Positions 24,800 through 33,308 are shown, numbered from the stretch's first letter. The stretch: 64,000 nt of DNA from Zwartia vadi (GCF_030410375.1 NZ_JAUHHE010000001.1:186001-250000), one strand, 5' to 3'. The notes: a model not told the origin generated them from the letters alone. Made by a program: numbers and translations.

Positions 24800-27700
24800 A
24801 TGGCATTTGATTTACAACACATACTTACAAACGCAGCAACCATTGACGAGTTGCTCGGACCTAATTATGAGCCACAGATCGGTCAGAAAGACAGCACGGA
24901 TCGCGCAGCCTTAAGACTTGCTGCATGGTGTCGCTCTGCGTCAAGCGGAGATTGGGGTTTATTTTTTAAACGTATCAGTCGTGACAAGCTTTCTATTGAT
25001 CAGATCTTATCCCGATTCGCTGATGTCAGACATTCGCCGGATGCACCGAAACCCGCATGGTTTCTAGATGCTCAATGGACGTATCAAGCGTTAACTAGTG
25101 AATTTGGGAGCAGTCAACTTTTTTTTGTTGATGGTGCAGACCCTCGGCCATTTGAGAAGCTCTTTTATGCGTTGATAGAGCGCGCAGAAATCTACGTAAT
25201 CGACAAGACAGAGCCACAAGCACTCGCATTGTTTAACGAGTCGGCCAGATTGGATTTACGTATTGGGCTGTTAAAACTGCTCACAGATCTATATGCCCCG
25301 TTGTTATACAGCAAGTTTGTGGCAATCTTAAAAAAACATAGTCCAGATGGTAAATTGCCTGCGTCAACTGCAATGGAAGGCGCAGATCAAGTTGATCGAA
25401 TGGTTGAGGATCTGAGATCCACTGAGTTGGCGGCGCTCTTTGCAGAAAAACCAGTCTTAATGCGCTTAACGGCTACGATCGTCAGGCAGTGGATAGACAC
25501 GACGGCAGAGCTAATTACTCGTCTGCATTCTGACATCACAGACATTAGGGCACTCATCACGCACTCTGCGCCCGATGTCAAAGTGCAGGCGATTGTCGGC
25601 GATTTGTCTGATCCGCATAACTTTGGTCATTCGGTGCAGATCCTTACCTTTGCGGATCAAACCAAACTTGTCTACAAACCTAAAGATTTGCGTTTGGATG
25701 TTGCGTGGCACGATCTGATCGTAATCTTTAACGCTAGTTTGCCACCCGTTGATCTCAAGCCCGTCAAAGCCATTGCATGCCATGAATATGGGTGGACCGA
25801 GTTTATCTACCACATCTCGTGTGAGTCCGCACAAGATATTAAGCTGTTTTATCGTCGCTCGGGTGCATGGTTAGCCGTGTTTCACTTGTTTGTTAGCACT
25901 GATATGCACTTTGAAAACATCCTAGCCCATGGTGCACATCCAGTTCCAATTGATCTCGAAACGATTTTACAGGCCTCTACGCCTGAAGCAGAGCAAGCAA
26001 CACCTGAGACAGCAGCCATCATCGAGGCAAACCGCAGTATAGTGAACTCGGTGTTGATGGTGGGGATGCTGCCGTCATACACTAAAAGCCCCAACAATAA
26101 GATTTTTGATATGAGCGGGCTCAATGCAGTTAAAAGCAGTGCGCCCGTTGGCGTGTGGAAAAACGCTAATACAAATGGTATGCGCTGGATGCAAGTGCCA
26201 AATGACTCAACAGAGTCGCCCAATATTCCGCACTTCAAAGGGCAATATGCGCAACTAGGTGATTACTTACCTGCCTTCATTGAAGGCTTCGAGCAGTACT
26301 CGTATTTCTTACTCAAACAGCGCGATGCGATGGGCGTCACGACTATGCTTAATCCCTTTAAAAATCTTCCTGTACGCAAGGTGATTCGAAACACTCGTTT
26401 TTATTACATGCTGTTGCAACGACTCAAGGAGCATCGCAACATGGGCGATGGGGTGACGTGGAGTGCACAAGCAGAGTTTTTAACCAGACTCGCTGACTGG
26501 GACGCTAAAGATGATTTGCTTTGGCCGCTTCAAGAGGCAGAACGAATAGCGTTAGTGAATTTAAATGTACCGCACTTTTTTTCACTAAGCGATGAAGATT
26601 TAGTAAGTGCGATTACTGGCCAACAAACTCAAACAGGGTCGCAATCTGGACTTGAGCGAGCAATAGAGCGCTTTACCCAGTGGTCAGAATTAGAGATTAA
26701 ACGCCAAATTGAAATCATTAAAGTCAGTACGAGTTTTGTGTCGCGATCCGATAGCGACAGCAAGGAAAAATATCTATTTAATCGTAAACTCAAACAATCG
26801 GCTCCAAGTTTAGACCAGCAATCGTTATCCTCGGAGGTCGCTCGCATCGCCGGAAGTATCGCGCAGCATGGCAAGATCAAAGAAAAAAGCGTAGCTTGGG
26901 TCGGTCTTGACTGGTTAGGGGATTCAGAAGTCGGGCAGCTCGTCACGCTTGGCGCGAATTTATATAATGGCACCAGTGGCATCGCACTGTTTCTAGCTGC
27001 CCATACCCACTATGCTGATGATTCAGTCAGTCGTGAACTTGCACTCAAGGCTCTTGCTGCAACGCGGCTCCAAATTGCACAACCCTCCGCACCAAGATGG
27101 GCTAGAGGGTTAGGCATTGGAGGTACAAGCGGACTTGGCTCAGTTGTCTACGCACTGACAGTTATCTCAGAACTACTTTCTGAACCGTCTTTATTACAAG
27201 AAGCCCTGACGGCATCGAATTTATTCTCTAACGAATTGATCGCAGCTGATCGTTCCTTGGATGTAATTGCCGGTAGTGCTGGGGGCATTCTTGGGCTATT
27301 GGCGCTTTACCGAAAAACCCTGTCAAAGGAAGTATTAAGCAAAGCAATTGCTTGTGGTGAGCATTTATTGCGACAACCTCGGTTGGGTGAGGTCGGTAAA
27401 CGCAGCTGGGCAATACTTGAAATAAGTAAATCACCTTTAACGGGCTTCTCGCATGGTGCTGCTGGGTTCGCTTATGCACTATCAAGTCTGGCAAAAGTCA
27501 GCGGTCGTGAGGAATTCGAGGTGGCAGCACAAGAGTGTTTGACTTACGAAGCCCAATGTTACAAAGCAGACTTATTCAATTGGTCTAATTTAGGTAGCGC
27601 TGAAGGCGAAGTAGTTTTGCCGACTCAATGGTGTCACGGAGCAATAGGCATTGGACTTGCTCGTATTGCAAGCAGTCGTCTTGGTCAGGTCAAGTCAAAA

Positions 27701-28024
27701 TCAATTACTGACGATATCACCTACGCAGTAAAAAATTCATTGACTAACTGGCCCCAGCATTTAGATACGCTGTGTTGCGGCACACTCGGTGCGATTGAGT
27801 TTCTAGCCGAGGCAGGTAAATTATTAAACCAACCCACTCTTGGACATTTATCGGATCAACGTCTGAAGCAAATTATTGCGAACCGCCAAGAGCATGGTGA
27901 CTACGCTTGGAATGCTGATGGCACGGCTTTTAATCTTGGTTTATTTCGTGGTTTGTCTGGGGTCGGCTACACCATACTAAGGAAATTGGATCCGCAGTTG
28001 CCAAATGTTTTGATATGGGAATAA
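24800..28024 (+). CDS. lanM: Class II lanthipeptide synthetase LanM, CCG type
   Basis: A 1074-residue bifunctional enzyme, normal length for LanM. The N-terminal dehydratase domain (DUF4135, about residues 130-640) phosphorylates and eliminates Ser/Thr. Its motifs are VYKPKDLRLD (291-300), HEYGWTEFI (328-336), and DMHFENILAHGAHPVPIDLE (368-387), with Asp368, His370, Asn373 and Asp385. The C-terminal LanC-like cyclase (about 700-1074) has GFSHGAAG (882-889), WCHG (944-947) and LCCG (991-994). Cys945, Cys992 and Cys993 are the expected zinc ligands. The usual third-ligand His is replaced by Cys, as in ProcM-like enzymes. AGGGA precedes the ATG by 7-8 nt. No LanT, immunity or tailoring gene is adjacent. 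Codon use is AT-richer than in the flanking core genes. Confidence 0.95.
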   Translation: MAFDLQHILTNAATIDELLGPNYEPQIGQKDSTDRAALRLAAWCRSASSGDWGLFFKRISRDKLSIDQILSRFADVRHSPDAPKPAWFLDAQWTYQALTSEFGSSQLFFVDGADPRPFEKLFYALIERAEIYVIDKTEPQALALFNESARLDLRIGLLKLLTDLYAPLLYSKFVAILKKHSPDGKLPASTAMEGADQVDRMVEDLRSTELAALFAEKPVLMRLTATIVRQWIDTTAELITRLHSDITDIRALITHSAPDVKVQAIVGDLSDPHNFGHSVQILTFADQTKLVYKPKDLRLDVAWHDLIVIFNASLPPVDLKPVKAIACHEYGWTEFIYHISCESAQDIKLFYRRSGAWLAVFHLFVSTDMHFENILAHGAHPVPIDLETILQASTPEAEQATPETAAIIEANRSIVNSVLMVGMLPSYTKSPNNKIFDMSGLNAVKSSAPVGVWKNANTNGMRWMQVPNDSTESPNIPHFKGQYAQLGDYLPAFIEGFEQYSYFLLKQRDAMGVTTMLNPFKNLPVRKVIRNTRFYYMLLQRLKEHRNMGDGVTWSAQAEFLTRLADWDAKDDLLWPLQEAERIALVNLNVPHFFSLSDEDLVSAITGQQTQTGSQSGLERAIERFTQWSELEIKRQIEIIKVSTSFVSRSDSDSKEKYLFNRKLKQSAPSLDQQSLSSEVARIAGSIAQHGKIKEKSVAWVGLDWLGDSEVGQLVTLGANLYNGTSGIALFLAAHTHYADDSVSRELALKALAATRLQIAQPSAPRWARGLGIGGTSGLGSVVYALTVISELLSEPSLLQEALTASNLFSNELIAADRSLDVIAGSAGGILGLLALYRKTLSKEVLSKAIACGEHLLRQPRLGEVGKRSWAILEISKSPLTGFSHGAAGFAYALSSLAKVSGREEFEVAAQECLTYEAQCYKADLFNWSNLGSAEGEVVLPTQWCHGAIGIGLARIASSRLGQVKSKSITDDITYAVKNSLTNWPQHLDTLCCGTLGAIEFLAEAGKLLNQPTLGHLSDQRLKQIIANRQEHGDYAWNADGTAFNLGLFRGLSGVGYTILRKLDPQLPNVLIWE

Positions 28025-28190
28025 CCCCGACGAAAATGAAAAATTATCGGTACATTAAAAAGTGACGAGGGGTGTTTTAAAAAAGTGGTAGCCGTTCATG
28101 CAGAACAAGGTGTAAATGTAGCCGGATGGGACCCAAATGGATTTTTTTTTGGGGGGGGTATGGCGGGTGTCGATTGGCTCAAATCGACAA

Positions 28191-28203
28191 GGGGTGAGGT
28201 CAG
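28191..28203. repeat. 13-bp direct repeat, left copy, at the ISL3 remnant
   Basis: GGGGTGAGGTCAG occurs here and again at 28939-28951. The second copy lies exactly where the transposase frame breaks. Just upstream are a T9-G8 homopolymer pair (28142-28158) and a TCGATT/AATCGA hairpin (28170-28187). Confidence 0.7.
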
Positions 28204-28236
28204 TTTTTTTAACGAAGGAAACGAATGTGATTTGTA

Positions 28237-29191
28237 GTGACTACGCGAGCAAACCGATTGAGAGTCTTGCCGCGCCTGCGAGCCACGGAATCTTATCGTC
28301 TGGAGGTGTTTGAAGCCCATGATGGCGGTGTCAGCCAACGCAAGCTCTCTGTCACGCATCGTATCGGTAGCGCCACTATTGAACGCTGGTATCAACAGCA
28401 GATCAAACGATGCGTATCGGAGCTCTCTGGTCGATCATGTCCACGGGTGCTTGGCATTGATGAACATTTCTTTACGCGTAAGCAAGGCTTTGCCACAACC
28501 TTGGTCGATCTTAAAAATCATAAGGTCTTCGATGTGGTGCTTGGACGCTCAGAACTCAGCCTGAGGCAGTATTTAAGCCGCTTACCGGGTAGGGAGAAGG
28601 TACAAATCGTTGTGATGGATTTATCAGAAACCTATCGCCAAATCGTACAAAAGTACTTTCCAAATGCCAAGATCGTGGCCGACCGCTTTCATGTCATACG
28701 CCTGGTCAATCAGCATTTTCTCAATCTGTGGAAACAGCAAGATCCGGTTGGCAGAATGAACCGTGGCCTCTTGAGCTTGATGCGTCGACATCAGTGGAAC
28801 CTCTCCAAAGAGCAGCGCGATAACCTTGCAAGGTATTTGGAACCATTCCCAGCGCTAAAGGCTCTGTACTTTGCAAAACAACGACTCAATAAACTGTTAC
28901 GTCTTAAGAACTTAACAGCCAGACATGCTCAGAATTTAGGGGTGAGGTCAGCTTAAGTTGATTACGCAGTTTGCTCAGAGTCCGGCAAAGACATTAGCCA
29001 ATACACTGAAGTCCTGGATTGAGCCAATCGTCAGGATGTGGCGCTTCTCAAAGTCAAACGGCATTACCGAAGGATTCCACACTAAAATGGAAATGATGTC
29101 CCGAAGGGCATATGGATTTAGAAACTTTGAAAATTACCGGCTGAGGGTCTTGGCCCACTGCGGTTGGAACGGCGTATTTAGCCGTGTTTGA
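28237..29191 (+). pseudogene. ISL3-family transposase remnant (truncated and frameshifted)
   Basis: Two adjoining frames encode parts of an ISL3 transposase. The first frame (GTG at 28237 to a TAA at 28954) has LGIDEHFFTRKQGF, then ADRFHVIRLVNQHF. The second frame (28958-29191) has NGITEGFHTKMEMMSRRAYG and RNFENYRLRV. These hold the three catalytic acidic residues (Asp in GIDE, Asp in ADRF, Glu in TEGF). The N-terminal zinc-finger region of a normal 400-residue transposase is missing. A short out-of-frame segment carrying the 13-bp repeat breaks the gene near 28936-28957. It is probably inactive. Confidence 0.85.
28939..28951. repeat. 13-bp direct repeat, right copy, at the frame break
   Basis: A second copy of GGGGTGAGGTCAG, 748 bp from the first. 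It coincides with the loss of reading frame in the transposase, so the rearrangement that disrupted the gene may have involved this repeat. Confidence 0.7.
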
Positions 29192-29216
29192 TGAGTACTG
29201 ATATTGAATGAATACT

Positions 29217-29250
29217 GCTCATCCCCCGATAATGGGGTAGAGCCCTTTTT
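29217..29250 (+). terminator. Intrinsic terminator after the ISL3 remnant
   Basis: An imperfect stem GCTC..CCCC / GGGG..GAGC around CGATAAT is followed by CCTTTTTTATT. It reads on the plus strand and ends just before the 3' end of the minus-strand tRNA gene. Confidence 0.7.
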
Positions 29251-29253
29251 TAT

Positions 29254-29344
29254 TGGCGGACAGAGGGGGATTCGAACCCCCGATACGCTTTGAACGTATA
29301 CACGCTTTCCAGGCGTGCGCCTTCAACCACTCGGCCACCTGTCC
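29254..29344 (-). tRNA. tRNA-Ser (anticodon GGA)
   Basis: The minus strand folds into a 91-nt class II tRNA. The acceptor stem is GGACAGG/TCTGTCC with discriminator G and encoded CCA. A D-arm GCCGAG, the anticodon stem-loop GCACGC-CTGGAAA-GCGTG, a long variable arm typical of tRNA-Ser, and a GGTTCGAATCC T-arm are all present. Anticodon GGA reads UCC and UCU. Its 3' end faces the lanthipeptide region and is partly duplicated at 23498-23512. Confidence 0.95.
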
Positions 29345-29447
29345 GTTTTACTGCAAGCCCGCTATTCTAGCATCAACGAGTAAGAGACAGCTCCCTAGGG
29401 CACAATCATCTAAATATTATAGGGATGCGCCAGGTACGACCTATGAA

Positions 29448-30848
29448 TCAGCTTGAATTACTGTGCCTGTCCTTCCAAGCGGCGAACTCCAGAGGCCGAA
29501 TACCAAAACGAACGACGTTGCCCGGATGCAAAGTTTTAAATTCGCCAAGTACCAGTTGGATGAAATGCTCCTGATCTTCGCTTTTTACAACTAAAGGTGT
29601 TCTATAGCGAATGGTTTCAACTTTTGCGGACTCATCGTTTCGCACAATGGCCGCGACAACTTCGCTCAATGCTTGCCGATAACGGAGCCGAAATATATCA
29701 GGCGGCACGAGATTCTGTTTCACAGCAACGTACTGTTGACAAGACCTCTCATAGGCCCATACGAATACGTCTCGAAGTAATTCGATGCGATTCAACTCAT
29801 AAACGCCGAGCATGGCATCCACGTACGACTGCTGCGGTACATCTATGAACGATAACGGACACAGGTTATGGCGAATGAACGGTATATTAGCGGCCAACCT
29901 CGAGACTCGCTTATTCACATCCTCGAAAGGTTGTAAATAGGATAAGTGCACCATTAGGAAAAAAGCCTGTTCAAATGGATCATCTATTTCCGAAGCCATC
30001 TGTATAACGATGCCGAACAGCTCCTCCAATCTTTGAGGCAAGGCAACTGGCAAATAGACACTCCCCCCAATTTCTACCGCCCTGTTGCGAATGCTGCCGC
30101 AGGACAATGGGTCGGCCATCAATCCATCTGAGAGAAATGCATGAAGTGAAATTATGACTTCCTTCGTCAAACTTGCATGCTCGGTATTGCGAACTAAAAA
30201 TTCAATGGCATCTTTATGATTCAGGATCATCTGCGTTTCCAGGGCATCTTTACCCTCAGCAGCTTGGCCGTATTCAATTAAACGTTCAGTATCGAGTCGA
30301 CTGTAGGTATTCCCCTCAAGTTGTGACGAGGCCCAAGAAAGGTCTACTAGCAAGCGATTAAGGATATCCCGTGCAAAGGTACCGGCAGGAGTTTGCTCTG
30401 CTGGCGAACGTCCTAGAGCGTGTAACTGATCCCGGAGACCTTTCGGCAGGTACTCCGTTTGGTTAGGGTGATATTGTTCTAGAAATTCCAGCTTGTAACT
30501 AACAGGTGAGCGAAACTGGCGAGGTTGACGAACATAGGCCTTAATCTGTTCTCCCTCCAATGAGGTAGGCACATAAATCTCGGCAGTAATGTGATCCTTT
30601 GCTTTGATCCCCTCTTCAACAGATACATTGAAAGAGTTTGAAGTGGCGCGATATCGCACTGAGCGAGCCTCACCAAACATCTGTACTCGCCCTTGCTCAA
30701 TCAACCTAGACAGACGTCGCTGCAAACTTCTGCGCTGCAAGCTGCCCCCCAGGGACTGCAACAGCGCATCAATGCCTAAACCATCATGATGTTTCGAAAT
30801 CAATTCGACCAAGTGATTCAAATCTTCTTTTGATGTGAGTCGCGGCAT
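29448..30848 (-). CDS. Winged-helix/Fic family protein with degenerate Fic motif
   Basis: A 466-residue protein. Residues 1-70 form a winged helix (LVELISKHHDGLGIDALLQ, then RRSLQRRLSRLIEQGRV). The Fic domain covers about 150-365. An inhibitory-helix motif SSQLEGN (about 174-180) matches S/T-x3-E-G/N, placing the regulatory helix N-terminal. The core loop reads LQPFEDVNKRVSRLAAN (about 305-321). The catalytic His of HPFxxGNGR is replaced by Gln, and GNGR reads VNKR. AMPylation by the normal mechanism is therefore doubtful. The ATG at 30848 (AAGGAG 8 nt upstream) is better than the GTG at 30857. The promoter has an inverted repeat. Confidence 0.85.
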   Translation of the reverse strand: MPRLTSKEDLNHLVELISKHHDGLGIDALLQSLGGSLQRRSLQRRLSRLIEQGRVQMFGEARSVRYRATSNSFNVSVEEGIKAKDHITAEIYVPTSLEGEQIKAYVRQPRQFRSPVSYKLEFLEQYHPNQTEYLPKGLRDQLHALGRSPAEQTPAGTFARDILNRLLVDLSWASSQLEGNTYSRLDTERLIEYGQAAEGKDALETQMILNHKDAIEFLVRNTEHASLTKEVIISLHAFLSDGLMADPLSCGSIRNRAVEIGGSVYLPVALPQRLEELFGIVIQMASEIDDPFEQAFFLMVHLSYLQPFEDVNKRVSRLAANIPFIRHNLCPLSFIDVPQQSYVDAMLGVYELNRIELLRDVFVWAYERSCQQYVAVKQNLVPPDIFRLRYRQALSEVVAAIVRNDESAKVETIRYRTPLVVKSEDQEHFIQLVLGEFKTLHPGNVVRFGIRPLEFAAWKDRHSNSS

Positions 30849-30880
30849 ATGTTTCACTCCTTTAGACGGGGCAGTGCCAG

Positions 30881-30938
30881 TATCGCGTCACTTTAAATGA
30901 TGCGCAACAACTATTGCGACAAATAAAGTGACGCGATA
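30881..30938. promoter_or_regulatory. Perfect 15-bp inverted repeat operator of the Fic gene
   Basis: TATCGCGTCACTTTA (30881-30895) and TAAAGTGACGCGATA (30924-30938) are perfect inverted copies separated by 28 bp. They lie 33-90 bp before the Fic start. Two direct copies of ATTGCGACAAA follow the arms (30913-30923 and 30944-30954). The arrangement fits binding by a winged-helix regulator, most simply the Fic protein itself as autorepressor. Confidence 0.65.
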
Positions 30939-31000
30939 TGGATTATTGCGACAAAATAAATGGCAAGCAAGACGCCCTAGGCGCTACACCCGCATTACCA

Positions 31001-31630
31001 TCAAGATTGGAAGGTATTTTGGTAGCGAAGCATTCTTTCGCAGTAACGCGCGATCGTATCGACCTCGAGATTCACGCGTTGACCGATCTTCAGGTGCTGC
31101 AAGGTCGTGACGGCAATCGTGTGCGGAATCAGATTAATACTGAATTGTGTACCGTCTGCGCGGTCCTCTACCCGATTCACGGTCAAACTGACACCATTGA
31201 CCGTGATCGAGCCTTTATAGGCTAAAAAAGGCGCCAATGACGCAGGGGCTTGTACGATAAGCTCCCAAGACTCACCCACAGGTTCAAACTTCACAACCTC
31301 GCCCAGGCCATCAACATGACCCGAAACGATGTGCCCGCCAATCTGATCACCGACGCGGAGTGATTTTTCGAGATTAACCGGACCCTCAGAGTCCAGACCC
31401 ATTGTCAGCCGCAAACTTTCACGCGAAACGTCAACAGCAAACCCCTCGGCATGCTTGGAGACCACTGTCATGCAAGCACCTTGAATCGCAATCGAATCAC
31501 CAAGCCCCACATCACTCAAATCCAGGCCACCCGCATGAATGGTCAGATGCACCCCCGCGTCAGCTTGTCCGCCCGCTAGGGGCTCGATTTTTTCGATACG
31601 GCCCACCGCCGCGACAATACCTGTAAACAT
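31001..31630 (-). CDS. ribE: Riboflavin synthase, alpha chain
   Basis: A 209-residue protein of two similar beta-barrel halves, each beginning with the family signature (MFTGIVAAVG at 1-10, and a second GGHIVSGHVDG block about 97-107). It catalyses dismutation of 6,7-dimethyl-8-ribityllumazine to riboflavin. It overlaps the ribD stop by 1 nt (TGATG). The last residues RYQNTFQS are less conserved than the rest. In relatives the riboflavin genes usually continue with ribBA and ribH; here a tRNA and a Fic gene follow. Confidence 0.92.
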   Translation of the reverse strand: MFTGIVAAVGRIEKIEPLAGGQADAGVHLTIHAGGLDLSDVGLGDSIAIQGACMTVVSKHAEGFAVDVSRESLRLTMGLDSEGPVNLEKSLRVGDQIGGHIVSGHVDGLGEVVKFEPVGESWELIVQAPASLAPFLAYKGSITVNGVSLTVNRVEDRADGTQFSINLIPHTIAVTTLQHLKIGQRVNLEVDTIARYCERMLRYQNTFQS

Positions 31631-32835
31631 CAGAGCGCCTTACCTGTTGTGAATTCAGTCAAATGAATGTTCTGCATGAGCTCGCGCCAGTGTTCTGGCA
31701 GGCGCGCGCGCAACCGGACATCCGCACCAAGTTGTTTGAGCTCGGTAAACTCAAAACGCTGCACACCGTCAAGTTTGGTCAAGGCAGGCAACTGTGCCAT
31801 CCCCATGCCCTCGCCCAATAAAACCGGCGCAAGATAAACCAGGAGCTCATCGACGCAATCAGCGTTCAACAACGCGCCATTCAAGCCCGAACCTGCTTCG
31901 ATATGCACTTCGTTTACATCGTTCCCACCAAGCCATTTCATCATGGCACGCATATCGACGCGACGGCGCGCCCGACCGGTTGAAGCAGGCGAGTCTTCCG
32001 GTACATAGACCACCTGAACACCACGATCCTCAAGGCGCGCGCTTTTTTCAGGGTTTTGATCGCCCGTGAATATCATTGCGCCCTCACCCTTCAGGATGGC
32101 AGCATCCTCGTTGATCTCAAAACCCGGATCAATGACAGCACGACGCGGCTGACGGGCGGTTGCCACATGCCGCACATTCATTTGTGGATCATCTGCGCGC
32201 ACGGTCCCAATTCCAGTCAGCACCAAACAGCTTCGTGCGCGCCAGTGATGTCCATCGGCACGGGCTTCAGGCCCGGTAATCCACTGGGAAACCCCGTTTG
32301 CAAGCGCAGTGCGGCCATCCAGCGAGGCGGCTATTTTCATCCAGACGTACGGAACGCCACGCGTCATGCGCGACACAAAGCCGGGATTGATCGCCAGCGC
32401 AAGATCCGCGCAGACTCCCACATTAACCTCGATACCCGCCTCGCGCATCAGACGCATGCCGCGTCCCGCCACATGAGGGTTTGGATCAAAATGCGCGAAT
32501 ACGACGCGCTCGGGTTTTGCTGCGATTAACGCGTCGACGCAGGGCGGTGTACGCCCGTAGTGACTACACGGCTCAAGAGTGATGTAAACGGTCGCACCCT
32601 CCGCGCTCAACCCACGCGCCCGCATATCCTGCAGCGCCATGATTTCCGCATGATGGGAACCAACGGCTTGCGTGGCACCGCGACCAATCACCTGCGCCTC
32701 ACGGACAATCACACATCCCACGCGCGGATTGGGAGATGGCACATAAAGAGCCTCCTCGGCAAGTACCAGCGCCTGACGCATAAAAAACACGTCTTGGTCA
32801 GGGTTACGCACTTCGAGGGAATGAGAAGGTTTCAT
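31630..32835 (-). CDS. ribD: Bifunctional riboflavin deaminase/reductase RibD
   Basis: About 401 residues. The N-terminal CDA-type deaminase (about 1-150) has zinc ligands in HHAEIMAL and LEPCSHYGRTPPC. The C-terminal reductase domain (about 165-380) has MKIAASLDGRTA and HIEAGSGLNGALL. It makes the 5-amino-6-ribitylamino uracil precursor of riboflavin. The ATG at 32835 follows the nrdR stop (tga at 32838-32840) with no gap; a TTG at 32841 would overlap it. Confidence 0.92.
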   Translation of the reverse strand: MKPSHSLEVRNPDQDVFFMRQALVLAEEALYVPSPNPRVGCVIVREAQVIGRGATQAVGSHHAEIMALQDMRARGLSAEGATVYITLEPCSHYGRTPPCVDALIAAKPERVVFAHFDPNPHVAGRGMRLMREAGIEVNVGVCADLALAINPGFVSRMTRGVPYVWMKIAASLDGRTALANGVSQWITGPEARADGHHWRARSCLVLTGIGTVRADDPQMNVRHVATARQPRRAVIDPGFEINEDAAILKGEGAMIFTGDQNPEKSARLEDRGVQVVYVPEDSPASTGRARRRVDMRAMMKWLGGNDVNEVHIEAGSGLNGALLNADCVDELLVYLAPVLLGEGMGMAQLPALTKLDGVQRFEFTELKQLGADVRLRARLPEHWRELMQNIHLTEFTTGKAL

Positions 32836-32837
32836 AT

Positions 32838-33308
32838 TCAAGTTTTGCGCTGCGCGGGCGGACCCTGCATTTCGCGTATCGCCTCGACAAACTCACCGAT
32901 GTCTTCGAAACTTTTATAAACGGAGGCAAAGCGCACGTAGGCAACCTTGTCGAGCTTTTTTAATTCATTCATCACAAGCTCGCCCAAAAACTCGGTCGAG
33001 ACCTCGCGTTGACCACTGGTCAGCAAACGCTCTTCGATTCGCGCGACCACAGCATCTACCTCTTCAGTACTCACAGGACGCTTACGCAAAGCAAGCGCCA
33101 AACTCGCGCGTAATTTTGAAGCGTCATAGTCATTACGGCTACGGTTTCGCTTGACGATCGTTGGCATCTCAAGCTCGGCACGCTCGTATGTCGTAAAACG
33201 ACGATCGCAAGCCGGACAACGGCGACGACGGCGAATGAAGTCACCCTCATCCGCGCCGCGAGAGTCCACTACCTGCGTATCAGCATGCCCGCAAAAGGGA
33301 CACTTCAT
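32838..33308 (-). CDS. nrdR: Transcriptional repressor NrdR
   Basis: A 156-residue repressor of ribonucleotide reductase genes. The zinc ribbon uses CPFC (3-6) and CPAC (31-34), followed by an ATP-cone (about residues 47-135, with [16 protein letters not shown]) that senses ATP/dATP. It sits in the usual glyA-nrdR-ribD order. Its likely target is the nrdAB promoter at about 47.15 kb, which has a pair of NrdR boxes. Confidence 0.95.
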   Translation of the reverse strand: MKCPFCGHADTQVVDSRGADEGDFIRRRRRCPACDRRFTTYERAELEMPTIVKRNRSRNDYDASKLRASLALALRKRPVSTEEVDAVVARIEERLLTSGQREVSTEFLGELVMNELKKLDKVAYVRFASVYKSFEDIGEFVEAIREMQGPPAQRKT

